DNA from: Fomitopsis serialis
Lineage: Eukaryota > Basidiomycota > Agaricomycetes > Polyporales > Fomitopsidaceae
Direction of reading: 5' to 3'
NCBI RefSeq assembly: GCF_022376445.1
Contig: NW_025954967.1
Span: forward strand, 124,001-188,000
DNA length: 64,000 bases
In this document: positions 57,617 to 64,000 of the stretch, one piece after another
How the letters are laid out: the number at the start of each line of letters is the position of its first letter
How positions within the stretch are numbered: position 1 is the first letter of the stretch
Translations under genes and position numbers: made by a program
The notes under the pieces: model-generated
Database searches by the model: none
The model's input: the letters and a program-made list of their open reading frames with translations, nothing else
Told to the model about the DNA's origin: nothing

Positions 57617-58394
57617 ACACACTGGATTATAGGGATCACTACGCACTACACTTCTATTGTGCATTTGCTAGGATGTCGCATGTCGCGCTAGAGTCGCTTT
57701 CGTAAGTAATGTAGAACTATGTATAAGGTGTACATCATGTCGTATAATCAAGTGGTACTAGATCGGACGCACAGTTGCACTAGGCTCGCGAACGACCGTA
57801 AGTACTGCTGCTGCTGCACTGGGGCACGTATTGATTCGCATGTAGCGTATGTAGGTTGATCAACATTGTTACCATTTTCAGACATATGAACCCCGGCTCC
57901 TCAGTGCTGCTTTGGCGCTGCTCCTCCTCTCCACCAACCAGGCGCCGACACAAACACCCACTGCAGTCATCATCCACATTTGTCCATAGCAGCTTGGAGT
58001 CCTGGATACTTGCTACCCGCTTCCCACTCCTTGGCTCAGTGGGAGAATGATCGCACACCTGCTCTTTCCAGAACGGTGCGGTCAGGCGCTATACGAGGAC
58101 AGTGATCGGAGGCACGTCCGCCCACAGGCAAAAGTTTACTCTCTTTTCCTCATCACCAGGAACAGACGGAACGGAGCGCGTCACTAACCCCTGTTGTCGC
58201 TGACATGGTACACACCACAACAGGTCAGCCGCCGGCGGTTCCATATCAGTGGGCCAAACGCAGTCGTCGGGAACCCTATCCATTCCAAATGACAGCAGAA
58301 TATTCAAATAATCCTCAGAGTGTTTACAGTACGCGCAGGTGAGACTTAGATCCAACCACGTACGAGCAAAGAGCACTTACTGCGTTGTCGCATC
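57617..58394. other. Intergenic, upstream of the PsiD-like gene
   Basis: About 780 bp. A first coding exon of the next gene may lie here (an ATG at 58047 opens a 42-codon frame), but I could not confirm it. Confidence 0.4.
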
Positions 58395-59653
58395 GTGACC
58401 AGTGTGGGGGGAGACCACTTCGTTAGCAAAACTTGGCTACAAGAACTGGTTCGCTATGTCGCAGAACATCCAAAGGAGCTGCATTCAGCCTTGAAGGGAT
58501 TCCGAAATCTCATCGAGAGTGAAACTCGGCTTTGTTTTCTCGCTCAGTCGATGTTCGAACAGATACCGGCAAAGGCGCCATACGCTGACGATCCCGCTGG
58601 CTACAAGCAAATCGCAACTACGAACATATGCTGCAGGTGCTCAACCATCTAATCACGACCGCGCCTTCTGGGACGACCAATCAAACGTCAAAGCATGATC
58701 GCCGTACGCATCAAGGCCGTCCTGGACTGGCCCATGGGACGCCGAGTGGATTCGCCTTCTTCCTCGACCCTGCTGTTAACGAACAACTGAAGAAAGTTCT
58801 CGACGCCTGGGGAGACTTTCTGCGCTCAGAGGAATCGGCACGTCAAGCGCTCGGGGACGACGCCAAAGGCTGGTTCAACGCGAAGGCCAAGGCCGACCTG
58901 ACCGCTGCAGCAAATGGGGCGGCCGGGACCACATACGACTTCGCTGAGATATTCGGTGTGAGCCTTCAAACCGCACTACGGCTTCCGTTCCTGGGACGCA
59001 TTCTTCACGCGCACTTTCAGGAAGGGATCCGCCCCGTGGCCTCGCCCGAAGACGACGACGTCATTGCGAACGCATGTGAGTCGGAGCCGTACAAGGTCTC
59101 GTACGACTGCGCCCTCCGGGACCGGTTTGGATCAAAGACGAGCCCTATTCCCTCCTCGACATGCTCGCGCACGACGAGCTCGCCCCCAGTTCGCCGGCGG
59201 CACCGTCTACCAGGCCTTCCTCTCCGCACTCTCCTACCACCGCTGGCACGCGCCCGTCAGCGGGAGATGCGTCAAGGCGTACGTCCAGCCCGGAGCGTAC
59301 TATCCGAGCCGCTCGTCGACGCGGCGGGACGGACGGCGGCAAGAGCACCTCGCAGGCTACGTCACCGCCGTCGCGACGCGTGCGATCGTCTTCATCGAGG
59401 CGGACAACCCCGCAATTGGCCTGGTGGCGTTCTTGGGCGTCGGCCTCGCGGAGGTGTCGACGTGCGAGTCGCCGTGGAGGAGGGGCAGTGGGTCAGGAAG
59501 GGCGACCAGCTTGGGATGTTCCATTTCGGCGGCTCGACGCATTGTGTCATTTTCAGGAGGGAGACGGACGTGCACGGGTTCCCGGAACCTGGCCGCGAGA
59601 CGAATGTGCCTGTCAGAGGTCAGCTCGCTGTCGTGAGGAGCCGATGTGCATGA
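58395..59653 (+). CDS. PsiD-like / phosphatidylserine decarboxylase-family enzyme
   Basis: The N-terminal part (WLQELVRYVAEHP, SALKGFRNLIESE, FLAQSMFEQIPAKAPY, FFLDPAVNEQLKKVLDAWG) matches the PsiD-like domain found ahead of the decarboxylase core. The core shows ACESEPYKVSYDC, EPYSLLDMLAHDELAP, GGTVYQAFLSALSYHRWHAP, VSG, FIEADNPAIGLVAFLGVGLA, EVSTCE, and GDQLGMFHFGGSTHC. GGST is the self-cleavage site that generates the pyruvoyl cofactor. Relatives decarboxylate phosphatidylserine or free aromatic amino acids such as tryptophan; the substrate cannot be assigned. The frame breaks at least six times, each as if one base were missing (for example TTT 59126-59128, C-run 59183-59187). The true start is uncertain and probably upstream. 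Confidence 0.75.
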
Positions 59654-59864
59654 AATCGAGGGAAATATCGGACTTGTACGTGGTAGTGTCTTTGCTGGCG
59701 GGGTCGCGTCAAGTATCCTTAGACCCTGTGACTGGAACGCACGTATGTATGCGTGCAAACTCCTTTCTGTCGATGGACTACATTGATGGTATGATATCAT
59801 TGCATCAATTTCGCTGCTGTTACATCTGCATCGCCGCCCGTTCCTTCGCGCTCTGCTGCGAGCC

Positions 59865-61868
59865 TCAACCTGGGACCTTCCACCCTCCCGTGAGCCCCAT
59901 GACGTTATGCGGGTCGTACTTCTCCTTCAACTGCACCATCTCGCCCAGCGACTCCCCGTATATGCTCGCCACGCTCGTCCCGTACAGGACGTAGTTCGGG
60001 TAGAGCGGGGCTCCCGTAACGGAAGCTTGGCCTCCATACAGCCGTCCGTGAGGTTCCGCGATGAGGCGACGATGGCGTCGTAAAGCGCCTCATACTGCGG
60101 GTCCGTCCAGAAGAAGTCCATGTTGAAGGGGAGGAAGCGTTGGGGCGCGTCCAGGGGTATGCGGACGCGCTGCCGTGGGTGAGGATGGTGGGCAGGAAGG
60201 GCTCGACGTCGTAGCTGAGGAGCGTGGCGAGCTGTTCGCTAGGTGGACCCCAGTACTGCGTCGCGATGAGTATGAGGCGGGATGTCTGTGGAGGGCGTAC
60301 CTCCAGCTGAGCCACAATCGTCTCGAGGAGAGGAATGTGATCTCCATGAAGGGTACTGTGTTTGAAAAGCTCCTACCAGTGCATCAGCGCTGGTCCCGAT
60401 CACGAGTTCAACTGTGACACTACCTCGTATTCGCGGAGGTCGTCGTCGGTTCAACTGCACCAGTGAAAGGAACTCTGCGTGGAGATGTTCGTGGACAACG
60501 CTGGAATGGCCAAGAACTCGTCGAATATGCCTGCGGGCTGCGTCGGCGCGTCGTAGAACAGCATAACAGCCGCCAACAACTATCACAACCTTCTTAGTGG
60601 CAAGATGGATCAAGGTTGGACTTGTACGCACGGCGCCACCCTCATAATCGTACGTAGCGATGATTTGCGCCTTGGGATCAGTGACGTTTGCGGCGAAGTT
60701 GGCTGTGGCGGCGTTCACTTGGTCGATGTACGTGCCAGGATGATCAATTGTCCGCCCTATGATCTGCAGAATCAGTATATGCCTCCTCAAAAGCCACCGA
60801 AAGGGACGCCTCACCCAGACAAGAGTTTGCGGGTATGTCTGCAGTGTGAAAGTCGTCACAACGCCCTATACGTTTGGTTGTCAGTCGAGTCAGAGAAGTC
60901 GAGCATGGTGAGTTCACACACATAGTTGTTATAACCCCCTATTGACGTGGAGTACACCTTATGTCAGTATGTGGGCGGTGGCATGACTTCGCCTCACCTT
61001 TAAGCCCCAGAAGAGGTCAGGATTCGTCGATGCCGTCACATTGGTGACAGTGCCGTTCGGCAGGACCAGCTCGAATGCACGGACTGAGTCCAGCGCCAGG
61101 CCGTACTGGTTCGTCAACCAAGAGTAGCCTGCGTGCCCGGGATCAGCCAACCAAATCCCACAACACCAACACCTTCTGCGTACCTCCTCCCAACGTAAAG
61201 CCAGCCACGCCGATCCCAGAGACCCTACCACCGACAACGTTGACCCCGTACGGGTCCAAGGCCGCGTATACGTTGTCCCAGACGTTGCCCGCGCCGACCG
61301 CGACGGTCCCGGCGCTCGAGTCGTAGTCGATGGCGCTGAAACGCGTCATGGAGATCTGCACGCCGGTGCTGGAAGAGAAGTTTGGGTTGTTCGCGTGGCC
61401 TCCGCCTTTCACCTACGCGGATACGGGATGCCAGTGAGCTGCTGGTAACGCACGAGGACATGGTGCCTCACCCCGAACGGCGTTGACGTAGAACCCAGGA
61501 TCGAGAGCTGTAGAGCGCAGAGCACGGTTCGTTGGTGATAGGCACTCATTGGCCTTGTAAGAGATCTTGCTTACGATCGTGCCAACATCCTCTGGAGTAC
61601 CTGGCTCCACGGAACACGCTGCGTCTTCGGTGCTGGAAGTAGAGTAGTGCGCGATATCCGCGAGATACGAAGGGTCCGCTACGCCCGAAAGTACGTCAGG
61701 CCAAGACGAGATCGCGACAAGCTCCGTATACATACGGCTATAGAACACTGCCGAAGCGTCAGAGACGGCGTTGGCGATCTGTCCGCACACGGATACGACG
61801 TCTTGGGCGACCACGAGCGATCTGGGCAGCAGAAGCACGGCGTAGAGGATCGAAGCCAAGCTCGGCAT
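59865..61868 (-). CDS. Secreted FAD-linked oxidase (PCMH/BBE-like)
   Basis: The gene starts MPSLASILYAVLLLPRSLVV with AQ after it, a signal peptide, and ends GLTGGWKVPG (stop 59865-59867). First exons: 61868-61575, 61507-61472, 61412-61184 and 61128-60998, then several shorter ones. The PCMH FAD-binding domain is clear: GSTSTPFGVKGGGHANNPNF (His is the likely covalent FAD site), NVVGGRVSGIGVAGFTLGGG, YSWLTNQYGLALDSVRAFEL and DLFWGLK, then GVVTTFTLQTYPQTLVW. The substrate domain includes LLSYDVEPFLPTILTHGSAS, MDFFWTDPQYEALYDAIVAS and YDPHNVMGLTGGW. No Cys sits at the second FAD-attachment position of berberine-bridge enzymes, so attachment is probably single. Several frame breaks lie below 60.95 kb. 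It is convergent with the PsiD-like gene, 211 bp apart. Confidence 0.8.
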
Positions 61869-64000
61869 CGCAGAACCGCGTCGACTGTGTCGGCGAGCAG
61901 AGTCCATTTGCCGAGGATATGGGTCCCGCTGGGCCTGGTCCCAATGTCGGCCGAGGGGTTGTGTGGCATCGTCGCGGTTCTGGCCCTCTTTTATGTCAGA
62001 CCTCCGGAGGCATGACAGTGGTATGCATGGGCATGTCTGATCCCTCAAACGATGTGAAGGCGACTCACAGGCTGGCAGGCGTGCGTGCCATACTAGCTTA
62101 AAGCGAGTGAGATCAGTCGACATGCTCGAACATGACTGTCGAATAGGCTCACCTACCAACTTTGACTATTCACGGTCCATGTCTACTCCGCGTACTAGGC
62201 AGGGCCTCTAGGCTCGGTGATATCGTCGCCGTATGAGAGCTGGTGGTATGTCAAACAAACGCCACAAGCACCGTGAAGTCCGCATCATTGTTCCCGAACG
62301 CCCCGCCCTGTCCGATGTCTCTCCGGCCCTTGTCCTGGATGTCTCCGGATTCAGTCAACTGCTCGCGTTTCGGACTCGATTGCACATGGAGCTGGGGCGC
62401 GATATGGATTTTGAACCGACCTCCGGCAGCCGAGCTGCCAGTAAGTATGGCTCGCAGGAGATTTGAGCTTAATGCGAGCATGTGCCGGGGCGAGGAAGCC
62501 GCTTGCGGGCAGCAGCAGCCTGTGCCAGCCATGCGAAGGTGGAAGTCAGCGTACGCTCTCACGAACAAGCTCAATTCACTTACGTGAGGTCCATCGCGCG
62601 ATGGATTGCCGTATGTCAGAAACGATCTCACCCATGCACTTTGTGCGCAACCTACTAGGGCATCGGCAGTGCAACCCTGATCGACTGGACGTTACGGGTG
62701 CAGTTCATCAAGAGGAGATCGCCCCGACGGAAATTGTGTGGGTTGTGCTTGGTGCACAGACGGTGCTTCCGTAACGCGCGCCCTGAACGTTCCGGTGGTT
62801 GATACCAACCCGGTGCATCAACAGCCATCCTAGCATGGTGTCCGTGAGATGGACGACGGTGTTCCAGTACGCAAAAGTATACGCGTACGACCGAAAGAGA
62901 CGAGGGGGACAAGAGCAGCAATCTGTCAGTCTCTGAAGGCACGAGCAGTGCAGCCAACTTGTCGAAATGGGGTAAGTTCCTCGATGCCCGGGACCGATTT
63001 GAACCTCGTCAATAGCCATTGCCAACTCCGATCTCAGCCCTTGTTCAGCCCATCTCTCGCAGGCGCCATCGGTTTCAGTGATGGCTGTCATATAAGCTCT
63101 GTGCTCGTTGAGAATTAATGCAGCCAAAAGCCCGGAAACTCCACTCACCGTACAAAATCGGCTACAGAAACCATACACCGGACGGGGTGGCGTTTCTTGG
63201 GCGTTTCCCCAAGGCGTTCGAAGATGTATTCGTCGAGTGCGCCATCTACTTATGTAGCACCGACGTAGGCGGAACCATGATAGATGGGCCAACATACCTG
63301 CTCGCCATGCATCATCCCTTGCAACATCGCCATCCTGTGGTCGGATGAGGCTCTGCACACTGTGGGCTGATTCGATTCAGAATAGCATGTCTATGTAAGT
63401 CTATTCATGACCTGCGAACCTGCACGCCGAGAGCCAGTGAAAGAAATATAGCATCCTTTCGGCACGTCGATATGCAATTGAGCGAAACCTGCAAAGTGCC
63501 GGCAACGCATTGCCCACGCAGAGTCCATGGGCTTTGTGTGATAAGGTTACAGACTCGGAATGGACGAGCGTGAGGCTGACGGCGCATTCCACCAGCTGCG
63601 AACGCGTCCAGGACCTCTGAAGGCTGCTATTGACTGTTAAGTATGCACTGGCAATTGGAGATCCTCGGTTCGTGGCCCTCGGACGCGACGTTAAGGAGGT
63701 GTCACCACATATCGAGTGCAAACCGGGCGAAGGTTGGGGAGGAGCGCGTTGGTTGCGAGTAGCTCATGTTTCCTCGCATCGCAGTGCTTGTCACACCGAG
63801 CATGAACTGTCTCGTTGCACAAGCCACTGGTCCTTTCGCCGTCCGTCGGAACGCATCAGGCCATAGACCATGCATCCTCCCCAGACATAACAGCACGTAC
63901 CTTCGACAGCGCTTTCTACCGTGTTTCCTTCAGCCTGCTGGTCACAAGGCGGTCGCATAGCGTGTTAACGCGAGCGGGTTTACGACAAGAGAGACTTCTG
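61869..64000. other. Unassigned right end
   Basis: It includes the promoter side of the FAD oxidase. Minus-strand open segments at 62.7-63.4 kb (a hydrophobic stretch near VSGVSGLLAALILNEH) and 63.4-63.7 kb might be exons of another gene, but no domain or consistent splice chain was found. Confidence 0.35.

Noticed and set aside
1..64000. CRISPR arrays, phage, bacterial operons, rRNA or retrotransposon LTRs
   Set aside because: No regularly spaced direct repeats, long terminal repeats, reverse transcriptase motifs or rRNA sequence were seen.

Overview
The window looks like a nuclear contig from an agaricomycete (basidiomycete, probably a polypore-type mushroom). Nearly all genes carry several short introns of about 48-70 nt with GT..AG (sometimes GC..AG) borders. 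The gene content includes families known mainly from these fungi: DUF7918, DUF6535, DUF7729, F-box/LRR-like proteins and PsiD-like decarboxylases. No rRNA, tRNA, CRISPR array or bacterial operon was seen.

Layout. 1-26 kb is accessory: six DUF7918-family genes plus the first exon of a seventh (a at 1-78, b 655-1906, c 2470-3729, d 5728-7262, e 20830-21929, f 22792-23842, g 24248-25860). They are interleaved with a DUF1769 gene (4.1-5.3 kb), a 1,176-aa DUF6535 membrane protein (9.2-13.3 kb) and a DUF7729 membrane protein (17.9-19.7 kb). Between them lie gene-poor stretches with diverged fragments and a MITE-like element at 16.93-17.19 kb. 26-36 kb holds metabolic genes: phosphopantothenate-cysteine ligase, an intradiol dioxygenase, an epoxide hydrolase-like alpha/beta hydrolase and an F-box/LRR-like protein. 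36-50 kb is a compact housekeeping block: EXO1 nuclease, a C2H2 zinc-finger factor, PIG-P (GPI anchor), 5-formyltetrahydrofolate cyclo-ligase, a RAD51-family protein and a three-RRM RNA-binding protein. 50-62 kb holds a very large UNC80-like gene, then a PsiD/phosphatidylserine-decarboxylase-like gene and a secreted FAD-linked oxidase arranged tail to tail. 62-64 kb has no gene I could identify.

Most exon models below were built by hand: reading frame and phase were checked across each junction and lengths were summed to whole codons. Exceptions are the UNC80-like, PsiD-like and FAD-oxidase genes (51-62 kb), where the frame breaks repeatedly, mostly as if one base were missing from a short homopolymer. 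The same occurs once each in DUF7918 genes e and f; PIG-P has one extra base. This looks more like consensus error than decay, but it should be checked.

Most interesting biology: DUF7918 paralogues b, c and g carry C-terminal tails that combine basic NLS-like runs, SUMO-acceptor-like psi-K-x-E motifs and a terminal acidic SUMO-interaction-like motif (VIDLT followed by acidic residues). Genes d, e and f lack these. This suggests one branch of a locally amplified, uncharacterised family works in the SUMO network in the nucleus.
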